Source: Actinacidiphila oryziradicis (lineage in GTDB: Bacteria > Actinomycetota > Actinomycetes > Streptomycetales > Streptomycetaceae). Taken from it: DNA of 64,000 nt. The notes under the pieces are model-generated. The model was not told where the DNA came from. It was given only the letters and a program-made list of their open reading frames with translations, and did not search any database. The translations under genes were made by a program, and so were the position numbers. Positions 7,673-16,418 of the stretch are shown here, in pieces. The stretch is from NCBI RefSeq assembly GCF_005047355.1, contig NZ_SUMC01000010.1, positions 62,001-126,000 of the forward strand. The letters are read 5' to 3'. The first letter of the stretch is position 1. Each line of letters begins with the position of its first letter.

Positions 7673-8188
7673 GTGACCTCCATCGCTTCGCCGGGCCTGG
7701 CTCGGTTCAATGCGGCCGACACGCCTGGGGCAGCCGGACAGCTGCACCATGTGTGCGCCAGCGGCGCCTGGGGAGCGGCGGTGCTCGCCGGACGGCCGTA
7801 TGGGGACGTCGAAGCGCTGCTCGCCGCGAGTGACGCGGCCATGGCAGCGCTGACAACCGAGGACCTCGCCGAGGCGATGGCCGGGCATCCGCCGATCGGG
7901 CGGCCGAAGCCCGGGGACGCGAGGTCGGCGCGGGAGCAGAGCGGGGTGGGGGAGGCGCTGAGGGAGGAGCTGCTGGAGCTCAATCTGGCGTACCAGGACA
8001 GGCATGGACATGTGTTCCTGATCTGCGCGACGGGCCGTACGGGCGAGGAGATGCGCGCCGCGCTCAAGGAGCGGATCGGCAATGACACGGACACCGAGCG
8101 CGAGATCGTCCGCACCGAACTGGGGAAGATCAATCGCATCCGGCTGCGGCGCCTGACAGAAGCCGGACCGGCGGAGGAGGGCGACTGA
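7673..8188 (+). CDS. uraD: OHCU decarboxylase (2-oxo-4-hydroxy-4-carboxy-5-ureidoimidazoline)
   Basis: A 171-residue protein starting GTG at 7673. It carries the family marks: LARFNAADTPGAA near the start, WGAAVLAGRPYGD, the catalytic HPPIGRPKPGD (His about residue 66), the SAREQSGV segment, and NLAYQDRHGHVFLICATGRTGEEM. The enzyme converts OHCU to S-allantoin in the third step of urate breakdown. Its stop overlaps the next start (TGATG), giving the operon uraD-uraH-uricase-8-oxoguanine deaminase. An inverted-repeat operator candidate lies just upstream. The upstream sequence is a scar of insertions, so the promoter is probably local. Confidence 0.92.
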   Translation: MTSIASPGLARFNAADTPGAAGQLHHVCASGAWGAAVLAGRPYGDVEALLAASDAAMAALTTEDLAEAMAGHPPIGRPKPGDARSAREQSGVGEALREELLELNLAYQDRHGHVFLICATGRTGEEMRAALKERIGNDTDTEREIVRTELGKINRIRLRRLTEAGPAEEGD

Positions 8189-8508
8189 TGACGCGGACAT
8201 CCGTGTCCACACACATCCTGGACACCAGCGTCGGCCGCCCCGCCCAGGGCGTACCGGTCGGGCTCTCGGTCCGCAGTGGCGCCGACACTCCCTGGGCCGC
8301 GCACGGGGCGTCCAAGACCGACGAGGACGGGCGGTGCAAGGACCTGCCGGCGCTGCCGTCCGGCACTACGCACGCACAGCTGAACTTCGCAGTCGGCGGT
8401 GACTTCTTCCCGGAGGTGACGGTGGCGTTCGCCGTGCGTCCGGGGGAGCACTATCACGTACCGCTGCTGCTGAACCCGTTCGGCTACTCCGTATACCGAG
8501 GGAGCTAG
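8188..8508 (+). CDS. uraH: 5-Hydroxyisourate hydrolase (transthyretin-like)
   Basis: A 106-residue protein of usual length. It starts VSTHILDTSVGRPAQGV (catalytic His in STHILD) and ends in YSVYRGS; most family members end YRGS or YRGG. The middle HYHVPLLLNPFGYS is typical. It hydrolyses 5-hydroxyisourate, the product of urate oxidase, to OHCU. It overlaps uraD by one base and is followed 7 nt later by the urate oxidase start. Confidence 0.95.
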   Translation: MTRTSVSTHILDTSVGRPAQGVPVGLSVRSGADTPWAAHGASKTDEDGRCKDLPALPSGTTHAQLNFAVGGDFFPEVTVAFAVRPGEHYHVPLLLNPFGYSVYRGS

Positions 8509-8515
8509 CACCGAC

Positions 8516-9451
8516 ATGTCACCTTCAGATTCTCTCCCGCCCTCCCACCCAGATTCTCTCCCGCCCTCCCGCCCGACGTACCTCGGCCCCAACCAGTACG
8601 GCAAAGCGGAGAACCGGGTCGTCCGGATCACGCGCGAGGGTGCCACCCACCACGTAAAGGACCTGAATGTCTCCATCGCCCTCTCCGGCGACATGGACGA
8701 GGTTCACTACTCGGGCAGTAATGTCAATGTGCTGACGACGGACGCCATGAAGAACACGGTCTACGCCTTCGCCAAGGAGTACGGCATCGCGTCGGCCGAG
8801 CGGTTCGGCATGCACCTGGCGCGGCACTTCGTCAGCAGCCAGGAGTCGATCCGGCGCGCCCGGATCCGTATCGAGGAGTACACCTGGGAGCGGATAACGG
8901 AGCAGCACTCCTTCGTCCGCAAGGGCCAGGAAACTCGGACCACCGAGATCAGCTACGACGGGGAGACGTGGCAGGTCATCTCGGGGCTGACGGGCCTGGT
9001 GGTCATGAACTCCACCGACTCGGAGTTCTGGGGCTTCGCGAAGGACAAGTACACGACCCTGCCCGAGACGCAGGACCGGATCCTCGCCACCGAGGTCAAC
9101 GCCCGGTGGCGGTTCGGCCGCCCCGGTGACGACGGCGCGGATCCGGCGCCGGACTGGGACAGCCGGTATGCCGAGGTCCGCCGCCTCCTGCTGGAGGCGT
9201 TCGCGGGGACATACTCGCTCTCCTTGCAGCAGACGCTCTACACCATGGGCACCAGGGTCATCGAGGGCGTCCCGGAGATCGACGAGGTCAGGCTCTCGCT
9301 GCCGAACAAGCACCACTTCCTGGTCGACCTCGCGCCTTTCGACCTCAAGAACGACAACGAGGTCTACTTCGCCGCCGACCGCCCGTACGGCCTCATCGAG
9401 GGCACGGTCCTGCGGGACGGCGCCCAGGCCCGTATCCCCATCACGGACTGA
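8516..9451 (+). CDS. Urate oxidase (uricase), cofactor-free
   Basis: A 311-residue protein with two T-fold domains. The catalytic triad candidates are Lys30 (NQYGKAENRV), Thr74/75 (VNVLTTDAMKNTVYAFAK) and the His of LPNKHHF near residue 265; YSLSLQQTLYTMG and EIDEVRLSLPN are standard. It oxidises urate to 5-hydroxyisourate with O2 and no cofactor. The N-terminus is longer than usual because of an 8-residue tandem repeat (DSLPPSHP/DSLPPSRP). The start at 8516 has GGGAG upstream. Confidence 0.95.
   Translation: MSPSDSLPPSHPDSLPPSRPTYLGPNQYGKAENRVVRITREGATHHVKDLNVSIALSGDMDEVHYSGSNVNVLTTDAMKNTVYAFAKEYGIASAERFGMHLARHFVSSQESIRRARIRIEEYTWERITEQHSFVRKGQETRTTEISYDGETWQVISGLTGLVVMNSTDSEFWGFAKDKYTTLPETQDRILATEVNARWRFGRPGDDGADPAPDWDSRYAEVRRLLLEAFAGTYSLSLQQTLYTMGTRVIEGVPEIDEVRLSLPNKHHFLVDLAPFDLKNDNEVYFAADRPYGLIEGTVLRDGAQARIPITD
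8526..8570 (+). repeat. 24-bp tandem duplication in the uricase 5' end
   Basis: The 21-bp sequence at 8526-8546 recurs exactly at 8550-8570 (period 24 bp, in frame), encoding DSLPPSHP then DSLPPSRP ahead of the conserved uricase core. It looks like a recent slippage duplication of a Pro/Ser-rich tail. Confidence 0.85.
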
Positions 9452-9466
9452 AAGGCGCCTGCTTCA

Positions 9467-10840
9467 GTGACTGAGCGCATCGTCATCGAGAACTGTGCCG
9501 TCGCGACCGTCGACGCCGACGACACCGAGTACGCCGGCGGCCATGTCGTCGTCGCGGCCAACCGCATCGAGTCCGTGGGCGCGGGCCCGGCGCCGGCCGG
9601 CCTGGAAGGCGTTGTGCGCCGGGTGGACGGCACCGGGCATCTGCTCACACCCGGCCTGGTCAACACGCATCACCACTTCTACCAGTGGCTCACCCGGGGG
9701 CTGGCCCAGAACAGCAACCTCTTCAACTGGCTCGTCGAGCTCTACCCCAGCTGGTCGCGGATCGACGAGCAGATGGTGTACGCCGCCGCACAGGGCTCGC
9801 TCGCGATGATGGTGCGCGGCGGTGTCACCACGGCCATGGACCACCATTACGTCTTCCCCAAGGACTCCGGGGACCTGCTGGGCGCCGAGATCCGGGCCGC
9901 CGCCGAGATCGGGGTCCGCTTCAGCCCCACCCGGGGGTCCATGGACCGCGGAAAGTCCGACGGCGGGCTGCCGCCGGACTTCGCCGTCGAGACGACCGAG
10001 GCCGCGCTGATCGCCACAGAAGAGGCGATCGACACGCACCACGACGCGTCGTTCGACTCCATGCTGCGGATCGGTGTCGCACCCTGTTCGCCCTTCTCGG
10101 TCACGACGGATCTGATGCGCGAGGCCGCGGCCCTGGCCCGCCGCAAGGGCGTACGGCTCCACACCCACGGCAGCGAGACCGTGGAGGAGGAGAAGTTCTG
10201 CCATGAGCTCTTCGGGATGGGACCCACCGACTACTTCGAGTCCACCGGCTGGCTGGGCGACGACGTGTGGATGGCGCACTGCATCCACATGAACGACGCC
10301 GATATCGCCGCGTTCGCCCGTACGAGGACCGGCGTCGCCCACTGCCCGTCGTCGAATGCCCGGCTCGCCGCCGGCATTGCCCGCGTCCCCGACATGCTCG
10401 CCGCGGGTATCCCGGTCGGCCTCGGGGTCGACGGCACCGCCTCCAACGAGTCCGGGGAGCTGCACACCGAGCTGCGCAACGCCCTGCTCATCAACCGCCT
10501 CCGCGGCGGCGAGGCGGCGCTCACCGTGCGCCAGGCGCTGCGTCTTGGCACCTATGGCGGCGCCGAGGTGCTCGGCCGCCAGAGCGAGATCGGGTCCATC
10601 GAGGCAGGCAAGCTCGCCGACCTCGCGCTGTGGAAGGTCGACGGCCTCGGGCACGCCTCCATCGCCGACCCGGTGGCCGCGATCGTCCTGGGCGCCGCCG
10701 CCCCGCTGTCACTGCTGCTGATCAACGGCCGTGCGGTGGTCGAGGACAGCCACCTCACCACCGTCGACGAGGACGCCATCGCCCGCTCCACCCGTGCCGA
10801 GGCCCAGCGCCTCGCCAAATTCGCGGGGCTCATCGGCTGA
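9467..10840 (+). CDS. 8-Oxoguanine deaminase (amidohydrolase superfamily)
   Basis: A 457-residue protein starting at GTG 9467. The metal site HxH is His68/His70 in LVNTHHHFYQWLTRGLAQ, a stretch typical of 8-oxoguanine deaminases of the AtzB/TrzN-like branch. Further ligands appear in RLHTHGSET, MAHCIHMN and the Asp of LGVDGTASNE. It converts 8-oxoguanine to urate, feeding the uricase just upstream (15 nt gap, same operon). A related deaminase of guanine or another purine is possible, but the neighbourhood supports the call. Confidence 0.88.
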   Translation: MTERIVIENCAVATVDADDTEYAGGHVVVAANRIESVGAGPAPAGLEGVVRRVDGTGHLLTPGLVNTHHHFYQWLTRGLAQNSNLFNWLVELYPSWSRIDEQMVYAAAQGSLAMMVRGGVTTAMDHHYVFPKDSGDLLGAEIRAAAEIGVRFSPTRGSMDRGKSDGGLPPDFAVETTEAALIATEEAIDTHHDASFDSMLRIGVAPCSPFSVTTDLMREAAALARRKGVRLHTHGSETVEEEKFCHELFGMGPTDYFESTGWLGDDVWMAHCIHMNDADIAAFARTRTGVAHCPSSNARLAAGIARVPDMLAAGIPVGLGVDGTASNESGELHTELRNALLINRLRGGEAALTVRQALRLGTYGGAEVLGRQSEIGSIEAGKLADLALWKVDGLGHASIADPVAAIVLGAAAPLSLLLINGRAVVEDSHLTTVDEDAIARSTRAEAQRLAKFAGLIG

Positions 10841-10867
10841 CAGCGCGGGGCCGGGAATCCGGCATAT

Positions 10868-11491
10868 ATGGTGGCTCCCATGGGGGAGTCCGGGCGTGTC
10901 GAGGCGTTCAGCGACGGGGTGTTCGCGATCGCGATCACCTTGCTCGTACTGGAGATCAAGGTGCCGGAGGGCGCCGGGGACCGGTTGTGGTCGGCGCTGG
11001 GCGACCAGTGGCCCTCATATGCCGCCTATGCGGTGACTTTCCTGGTCATCGGCATCATGTGGGTGAACCACCACACGGTCTTCGTCTACATCGCCCGGGT
11101 CGACCGCACCCTGCTCTTCCTCAACCTTCTGCTGCTGATGGGTGTGGCGGCGCTGCCGTGGCCGGCCGGGCTGCTCGCCGCCTATCTGCGGGACGGCCAC
11201 GCCTCGCAGGCCGCCGCGATCGTGTACAGCGCCTTCATGGTCTACCACGCACTGACGTTCCAGGCCCTGTGGTGGCATCTCACCAGGACCGGCCACCTCT
11301 TCGACGACCGCGTCGACCGCGCCGCCGCCCGTGTCACCCGGTCCCGCTTCGCACTCGGCTCGGTGGTCTACCCGCTGACGATCGGCATTGCCTTTGTCTC
11401 CGCACCGCTGACGCTGGCCGTGCACGGGCTGCTGGCGCTGTACTACGCGTTCAACCAGGTGCCCGTGCCGACCAGGGCCAACGCGGTTTAG
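10868..11491 (+). CDS. TMEM175-family (DUF1211) potassium channel-like membrane protein
   Basis: A 207-residue integral membrane protein with the signature FSDGVFAIAITLLVLEI in the first helix, followed by about five more hydrophobic segments. Bacterial TMEM175 proteins form tetrameric K+-selective channels. Two ATG codons are possible (10868, 10880); I keep the first. Only 27 bp follow the deaminase stop, so it may be cotranscribed with the purine genes, but a metabolic link is not known. Confidence 0.88.
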   Translation: MVAPMGESGRVEAFSDGVFAIAITLLVLEIKVPEGAGDRLWSALGDQWPSYAAYAVTFLVIGIMWVNHHTVFVYIARVDRTLLFLNLLLLMGVAALPWPAGLLAAYLRDGHASQAAAIVYSAFMVYHALTFQALWWHLTRTGHLFDDRVDRAAARVTRSRFALGSVVYPLTIGIAFVSAPLTLAVHGLLALYYAFNQVPVPTRANAV

Positions 11492-11522
11492 GGAATGGTG
11501 GTTCGGGGAGTGGTCGTGCTGC

Positions 11523-12419
11523 TCAGCCTGCCTGGGGGTGGTCCGTGACCGCTCTCAGGTGGGGCGCTAAATCCTGCAGGTCGGCGATGAGCTGTTCCAG
11601 GGACACCGTGTTGTCGTCCTTGTGGACCGTCCAGCGTTCCAGGGTCGCGGCCGCGGCACCGAGATAGTCCGCGGAGATGCCGGCCGACTGGCAGGCTTCG
11701 GCGATCTCGCGCATCTCCGGAGCCCATCGCCAGGCGCGGGGGCCGGCGGTGACCAGCTGGTCGGGGCGTCCCAGCGGCGTCTGGGGGAGGATGCGTCCGG
11801 CGAGTTCGACCAGTTCGTTCAGGACGCCGTGGCCGTGGGCCAGGGCGTAGGACTGGGCGGCGAGGACGTAGCTCAGCTTGTGGTACGAGGCGAAGGCCAG
11901 TTTCAGCGCGGAGGCGCGGCCCACCGGCCCCGCGATGAGGACCGGCTCCAGCGGGGAGCCTGCGAAGAGCTCGTTCACCTGGCGCACCGCCCGGTCCGGG
12001 CCGGAGAGGTAGAGCCAGGTCGCGCCGCCGGGCCAACGGGGCGGCGGCCCGACGATGCCGCCGTCCACGACGGTGATGCCGCGCTCGCTCAGCAACGCCG
12101 CTATGTACTGCGTCCGCTCGGGGCTGATCGCATTCGCGTCGACATAGATTCCTCTGAAAGGGCTCTGGGCGACCTGCTCGGCGACGTCGCCGGCCGCGGC
12201 CGGCGGGCAGACGCTGATGATGACTTCGCATGCCTCGGCCAGGCTGAAGAGGTCGGCTGCCGGCTCCAATCCGGCCGCCTCGGCCCGCTGCGCTGTCGCG
12301 GACCCGCGCCCATGCGGCAGCCACAGCACGCGGGCACCGCCCACGATCGCCTGTCGGCCGACGGCAGCGCCCATCGAACCGGGGTGCAGAATCCCGATCG
12401 TTTTGTGACTCACGCTCAT
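11523..12419 (-). CDS. NAD(P)-binding oxidoreductase with DUF1932 C-terminal domain
   Basis: A 298-residue protein. The Rossmann start (TIGILHPGSMGAAVGRQAIVGGARVLWL) has the Gly-rich turn of beta-hydroxyacid dehydrogenases. VVDGGIVGPPPRWPGGATWLYLSGP is typical of the second motif, and the C-terminal half (KLAFASYHKLSYVLAAQSYALA and beyond) fits DUF1932, found with 6-phosphogluconate-dehydrogenase-like enzymes. The substrate is unknown; tartronate-semialdehyde-like chemistry would suit the glyoxylate context, but that is inference. It converges with the channel gene. Confidence 0.82.
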   Translation of the reverse strand: MSVSHKTIGILHPGSMGAAVGRQAIVGGARVLWLPHGRGSATAQRAEAAGLEPAADLFSLAEACEVIISVCPPAAAGDVAEQVAQSPFRGIYVDANAISPERTQYIAALLSERGITVVDGGIVGPPPRWPGGATWLYLSGPDRAVRQVNELFAGSPLEPVLIAGPVGRASALKLAFASYHKLSYVLAAQSYALAHGHGVLNELVELAGRILPQTPLGRPDQLVTAGPRAWRWAPEMREIAEACQSAGISADYLGAAAATLERWTVHKDDNTVSLEQLIADLQDLAPHLRAVTDHPQAG

Positions 12420-12527
12420 GTCAGGACCATACGTCGATCGTGCGGAGTACGTACTCGAAGTGATCGAAGAAGTGTTCCCAATGGTCGTCGGGGATGCTCG
12501 GCCGCCCCCGCTCGGCCGACCCCGCGC

Positions 12528-14150
12528 TCAGCCGAGCAGCTCATACGCCGGGAGAGTCAGGAAGTCGACGTACTCCTCGTCGAGAGCGGTCTTCAGTAGC
12601 AGGTCATGAGCCTGCTGCCACTTTCCGGCCGCGAAGGCCGCCTCGCCGGTCTCGGCGCGGACCGCGGCCAGCTCTTCGGCGGCGAGCCGGCGGACGAGGT
12701 CCGCGGTGGCCTTCTCGCCGTTGTCGGCGAAGACCACCCCGGCGTTGATCCACTGCCAGATCTGGGAGCGGGAGATCTCGGCGGTGGCAGCGTCCTCCAT
12801 CAGGTTGAAGATCGCGACGGCGCCGAGGCCGCGCAACCAGGCCTCGATGTAGCGGATGCCGACCTGGACGGCGTTGCGCAGGCCCTCGTACGTCGGGCGG
12901 GCGTCGAGGGAGTCGATGGCGATCAGCTGGCCGGCGCAGACGTGGACGTCCTCGCGGAGGCGGTCCTTCTGGTTGGGCCGGTCGCCGAGGACGGCGTCGA
13001 AGGAGGCGCGGGCGATGGGGACGAGGTCGGGGTGGGCGACCCAGGAGCCGTCGAAGCCGTCGGAGGCCTCGCGGTCCTTGTCGGCCTTGACCTTCTCGAA
13101 GGCCACGGCATTGACCTCGGCGTCGCGGCGGGAGGGAATGAAGGCGGCCATGCCGCCGATGGCGTGGGCGCCGCGCTTGTGGCAGGTGCGGACCAGGAGC
13201 TCGGTGTAGGCGCGCATGAAGGGAGCGGTCATGGTGATCGCGTTGCGGTCGGGGAGGACGAACTTCTCGCCGCCGTCGCGGAAGTTCTTGATGATGGAGA
13301 AGAGGTAGTCCCAGCGGCCGGCGTTGAGCCCGGAGGCGTGGTCGCGCAGCTCGTAGAGGATCTCCTCCATCTCGAAGGCGGCGGTGATCGTCTCGATGAG
13401 GACGGTGGCGCGGATGGTGCCCTGCTCCACGCCGAGGTAGTCCTGGGAGAAGACGAAGACGTCGTTCCACAGGCGCGCTTCGAGGTGCGACTCGGTCTTG
13501 GGGAGGTAGAAGTACGGGCCCTTGCCCTTGGCGAGCAGGCGCCGTGCGTTGTGGAAGAAGTAGAGCCCGAAGTCGACCAGACCGCCGGGGACGGGCTCGC
13601 CGTCGACGGTGAGATGGCGCTCGTCGAGGTGCCAGCCACGGGGCCGCATGACGACGGTGGCGAGCTCAGCCTCGTCCTTGAGGGCGTAGGACTTGCCCTC
13701 TGGGGTCGAGAAGTCGATACGCCGCTCATAGGCGTCGATCAGGTTGCGCTGGCCGCCGATGACATTCTCCCAGGTGGGGGCGGAGGCGTCCTCGAAGTCG
13801 GCGAGCCAGATCTTCGCGCCGGAGTTGAGCGCGTTGACCGTCATCTTGCGGTCGGTGGGGCCGGTGATCTCCACCCGGCGGTCATCGAGCGCCGCCGGGG
13901 CCGGGGCGACCCGCCAGTCGGGGTCCTCGCGTACTTGGGCGGTGTCCGCGAGGAAGTCCAGGGTGCCGGTGCGGGCGATCTCCGCGCGGCGCTCATGGCG
14001 GCGGGCCAGCAGCTCCGCGCGGCGGGGGGCGAAGCGGCGGTGCAGCTCGGCGAGGAAGGCGAGGGCTTCGGGGGTCAGTACTTCTGCGGAGCGCTCGACG
14101 GCGGGCGCATCGTCGGTAACGGTTGCGGACGTTGCGGACACGACAGTCAC
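12528..14150 (-). CDS. aceB: Malate synthase A
   Basis: A 540-residue protein matching the usual length of malate synthase A (about 530). Recognisable blocks are [65 protein letters not shown], and the signature [23 protein letters not shown]. It condenses glyoxylate with acetyl-CoA to malate, assimilating the glyoxylate released from allantoin. In S. coelicolor the corresponding gene sits in this cluster and answers to AllR. The long open frame on the opposite strand is a codon-bias shadow. Confidence 0.96.
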   Translation of the reverse strand: MTVVSATSATVTDDAPAVERSAEVLTPEALAFLAELHRRFAPRRAELLARRHERRAEIARTGTLDFLADTAQVREDPDWRVAPAPAALDDRRVEITGPTDRKMTVNALNSGAKIWLADFEDASAPTWENVIGGQRNLIDAYERRIDFSTPEGKSYALKDEAELATVVMRPRGWHLDERHLTVDGEPVPGGLVDFGLYFFHNARRLLAKGKGPYFYLPKTESHLEARLWNDVFVFSQDYLGVEQGTIRATVLIETITAAFEMEEILYELRDHASGLNAGRWDYLFSIIKNFRDGGEKFVLPDRNAITMTAPFMRAYTELLVRTCHKRGAHAIGGMAAFIPSRRDAEVNAVAFEKVKADKDREASDGFDGSWVAHPDLVPIARASFDAVLGDRPNQKDRLREDVHVCAGQLIAIDSLDARPTYEGLRNAVQVGIRYIEAWLRGLGAVAIFNLMEDAATAEISRSQIWQWINAGVVFADNGEKATADLVRRLAAEELAAVRAETGEAAFAAGKWQQAHDLLLKTALDEEYVDFLTLPAYELLG

Positions 14151-14210
14151 TCTCCTCTAACCCTTGAGCTTCAGCTCTTTTTGTGGAGCATAGTTTCTGC
14201 AATGCGGAAG

Positions 14211-14227
14211 TTCAACATTTTGTAGTG
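14211..14227. promoter_or_regulatory. Degenerate TTCAAC-N5-GTAGTG upstream of malate synthase
   Basis: TTCAAC at 14211 with a poor partner half-site GTAGTG at 14222, 61 bp before the aceB start. A second imperfect repeat (TTCTGC-AAT-GCGGAA, 14195-14209) lies beside it. Spacing matches the sites before uraD and allB, but half of the right arm differs, so it is a weak candidate operator. Confidence 0.3.
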
Positions 14228-14883
14228 CTCGGTGGGTCCGACGCACCGTCACGGAGCAGGTGCAGATCCTCGGGGGTATCGATATCCGCGGGCCCCCCGA
14301 TGTCCCCGCATTCCACAAGCGTCATCTCGCTCTCGTGCAGCTTCAGATACGAACGTGCCCCCTGGTCCCCCACCGCACGCGCCGCGATCTCCGCCCACCT
14401 CTCCCTCCCGAACAGCACCGGATGGCCACGCTTCCCCTCGTACGAGGCCGCCGCCAGACTCCCCGGCCCCCGGTACGCCGCCACCATCCGCGCCACCGCG
14501 GCCGCCCCGACGCCCGGCTGGTCCACCAGCGCCACCACCACCGCCCGCGCTCCCGTGTCGGCCAGCGCCTCCAGCCCGGCACGCAGCGAGGAGCCCATGC
14601 CGTCGGCCCAGCCGGAATTCACCGCCACCCGGTACGCCTCCAGCCTCGCCCTTTCCCTTACGTCGGCCGCTGCCGCCCCAAGCACCACCTGCACCGGCCC
14701 GCACCCGCCGTCGCGCAGGGCGAGCGCCGCGTGCTCGACCAGGGGCCGCCCTGCGTAGTCCAGCAGCGCCTTGGGCCGCCCGCCCAGCCGCCGCCCGCCG
14801 CCCGCCGCGAGCAGCAGCCCGGCGACCAGGAGCGGGCCGCCGTCCGCCGTTGTGGGCGTTGTGTGTGCCGCGTATGCTGTCAT
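14212..14883 (-). CDS. MobA-like nucleotidyltransferase (CTP:molybdopterin type)
   Basis: About 223 residues from ATG 14883. The nucleotide-binding start AGLLLAAGGGRRLGGRPKALLDYAGRPLVEHA is the LxAGxGxRMGxxK motif of MobA/MocA-like NTP transferases. VALVDQPGVGAA carries the DQP motif, and GHPVLFGRERW is typical of the MocA group that makes molybdopterin cytosine dinucleotide for xanthine-dehydrogenase-type enzymes. That fits purine catabolism, since urate comes from xanthine. AGGAGG lies only 1 nt before this ATG, so the true start may differ; the frame is open to 14922. Confidence 0.82.
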   Translation of the reverse strand: MTAYAAHTTPTTADGGPLLVAGLLLAAGGGRRLGGRPKALLDYAGRPLVEHAALALRDGGCGPVQVVLGAAAADVRERARLEAYRVAVNSGWADGMGSSLRAGLEALADTGARAVVVALVDQPGVGAAAVARMVAAYRGPGSLAAASYEGKRGHPVLFGRERWAEIAARAVGDQGARSYLKLHESEMTLVECGDIGGPADIDTPEDLHLLRDGASDPPSTTKC

Positions 14884-15077
14884 GCCTCCTGGATACCCCG
14901 GGAGGGGCCCGATTGTCGGCAAATCCTCTTGTGGCTACCCAAGTTCCGGCTACTTTTTTCGCTCTCTGTATGGCGAAGGGAGCGCTCTGTCGCGTTTACT
15001 GTGCTGCTCGCGCATCTTCATGGGAAGCGCACAAGAACGGCACCTGCCGAGGGCATAGCTGTGGGGGATATTCTGTG

Positions 15078-15422
15078 GTGAAGGACCGGGGCGGTGAAGC
15101 CGCGCGGACGGCCGCCAGCGCGGCGCTGTACGACGGGGGCGGCGTGGACCCGAGAGTGGAGGCGCTGCGCGCCGCCGTGGCAAGACTTCATCGCGAACTG
15201 GCCGGATACCGGGCCGACTTACCAGATCGTGGCATCGCGGAAGAGACAATCGTCGCGCTCGCTGCCGAACTCACCCTGGGCGTGCCCGAGACCGAGCAGC
15301 TGAGCCGCTCCCTCCTGGTCATAGTCGGCGCCCTCGGCTCCGTCAGCGCCCTGGGCGCCGCCCTCACCGACGTCCGTCGTGCCGTCGAACTCTTCGGCGG
15401 CGCCCCCTTCGCCGAGGACTGA
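15078..15422 (+). CDS. DUF5955 family protein
   Basis: A 114-residue protein starting GTG at 15078. It contains GGGVDPRVEALRAAVARLHRELAGYRADLPDRGIAEETIVALAAE and ends SLLVIVGALGSVSALGAALTDVRRAVELFGGAPF, which fits DUF5955, a small helical Streptomyces family of unknown role. The frame is open far upstream but that part has no family sequence. It converges with allR. Confidence 0.75.
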   Translation: MKDRGGEAARTAASAALYDGGGVDPRVEALRAAVARLHRELAGYRADLPDRGIAEETIVALAAELTLGVPETEQLSRSLLVIVGALGSVSALGAALTDVRRAVELFGGAPFAED

Positions 15423-15449
15423 CCTCTGCGGTGCCGCCTCTCCTTGCCC

Positions 15450-16211
15450 TCAGGTGCCCTGCGCCGTGAGCGCGGCGGAGAGGCGGCGGGCGGTGTCCTG
15501 GAGGACGGGCACGATCTTCTCGGTCGCGGTATCGGTGAGGCGGCCGGCCGGACCGGAGACGGAGATCGCGGCGGCGGTCGGGGAGTCGGGGACGGTGACG
15601 GCGAGGCAGCGGACACCGACTTCCTGCTCGTTGTCGTCGATGGCGTAGCCGAGGGTACGGATCCGGTCCAGCTCGGTCAGGAAGGCGTCGGGATCGGTGA
15701 TGGTCTTGACCGTAGCGGCGGGCATCCCGGTGCGGGCCAGCAGGGATCGAACCTCCGTGGGCGGCAGCTGGGCGAGGAGGGCCTTGCCCACGCCGGCGGA
15801 GTGCGGCAGCACGCGCCGGCCGACCTCGGTGAACATCCGCATGGAGTGCCGGGAGGGCGCCTGCGCCACATAGACCACCTCGTCGCCGTCGAGGAGCGCC
15901 ATGTTGGCGGTCTCGCCGGTGGCTTCGACGAGCTCGGCGAGGTAGGGCCGGGCCCAGGTGCCGAGGAGGCGGGAGGCGCCTTCGCCGAGCCGGATGAGGC
16001 GGGGGCCGAGGGCGTAGCGGCGGTTGGGCTGCTGTCGTACGTAGCCGCAGTCGACGAGGGTGCGCACGAGGCGGTGAATGGTGGGCAGCGGCAGCCCACT
16101 GCCGGCGGAGAGCTCGCTGAGCCCGATCTCGCCGCCCGCGTCGGCCATCCGCTCAAGCAGGTCGAAGGCACGTTCGATGGACTGGACGCCCCCTGCACGG
16201 TCTGACGACAC
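15450..16211 (-). CDS. allR: IclR-family regulator of allantoin genes (AllR)
   Basis: A 253-residue IclR protein from GTG 16211, preceded by GGGGAGGAA. A winged HTH lies at about 10-75 (SIERAFDLLERMADAGGEIGLSELSAGSGLPLPTIHRLVRTLVDCGYV). The ligand domain follows, with MALLDGDEVVYVAQAPSRHSMRMFTEVGRRVLPHSAGVGKALLA. It is divergent from allantoinase, with about 200 bp between. Position and family match AllR of S. coelicolor, which represses allantoin-pathway genes. The inverted repeat at 16388 is its likely target. Confidence 0.9.
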   Translation of the reverse strand: MSSDRAGGVQSIERAFDLLERMADAGGEIGLSELSAGSGLPLPTIHRLVRTLVDCGYVRQQPNRRYALGPRLIRLGEGASRLLGTWARPYLAELVEATGETANMALLDGDEVVYVAQAPSRHSMRMFTEVGRRVLPHSAGVGKALLAQLPPTEVRSLLARTGMPAATVKTITDPDAFLTELDRIRTLGYAIDDNEQEVGVRCLAVTVPDSPTAAAISVSGPAGRLTDTATEKIVPVLQDTARRLSAALTAQGT

Positions 16212-16387
16212 GTCGTTCCTCCCCTGGCGGTTTGCGCTGACTGCCGGGCAGCCTACCGGCAGCAATGGCCGTGACCTGGTGGTCGACCACTTTGACCGGG
16301 ATCCCGGGCGGCCGGGGACGGGTGGACGGGAGAAGCGCGCCGCAGGCGGGCAGACTCTTGACGCCGTGAGGGACACAGGGCACATTC

Positions 16388-16404
16388 TTCAACGGAACGT
16401 TGAA
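16388..16404. promoter_or_regulatory. Perfect inverted repeat TTCAACG-GAA-CGTTGAA, candidate AllR operator
   Basis: A 7-3-7 perfect palindrome ending 14 nt before the allantoinase ATG and just ahead of its GGGAGG ribosome binding site. It shares TTCAAC-N5-GTTGAA with the site before uraD. A repressor bound here would block transcription start or early elongation of allB-alc. Confidence 0.65.
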
Positions 16405-16418
16405 ATGGGAGGTCGTGC

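Noticed and set aside
8526..8570. Short direct repeat considered as a CRISPR or other array
   Set aside because: Only two copies, in frame inside a gene, without spacers of equal length. It is a coding tandem duplication.
12606..14225. 539-residue plus-strand ORF opposite malate synthase
   Set aside because: It is the antisense shadow of aceB, produced by G/C third-position bias. It is Gly/Val/Glu/Asp-rich with no family motifs, while the minus strand gives a complete malate synthase.
14232..15077. Upstream extension of the DUF5955 frame to 14232
   Set aside because: The extension is Pro/Arg/Ala-rich and antisense to the nucleotidyltransferase gene; family sequence begins only after GTG 15078.
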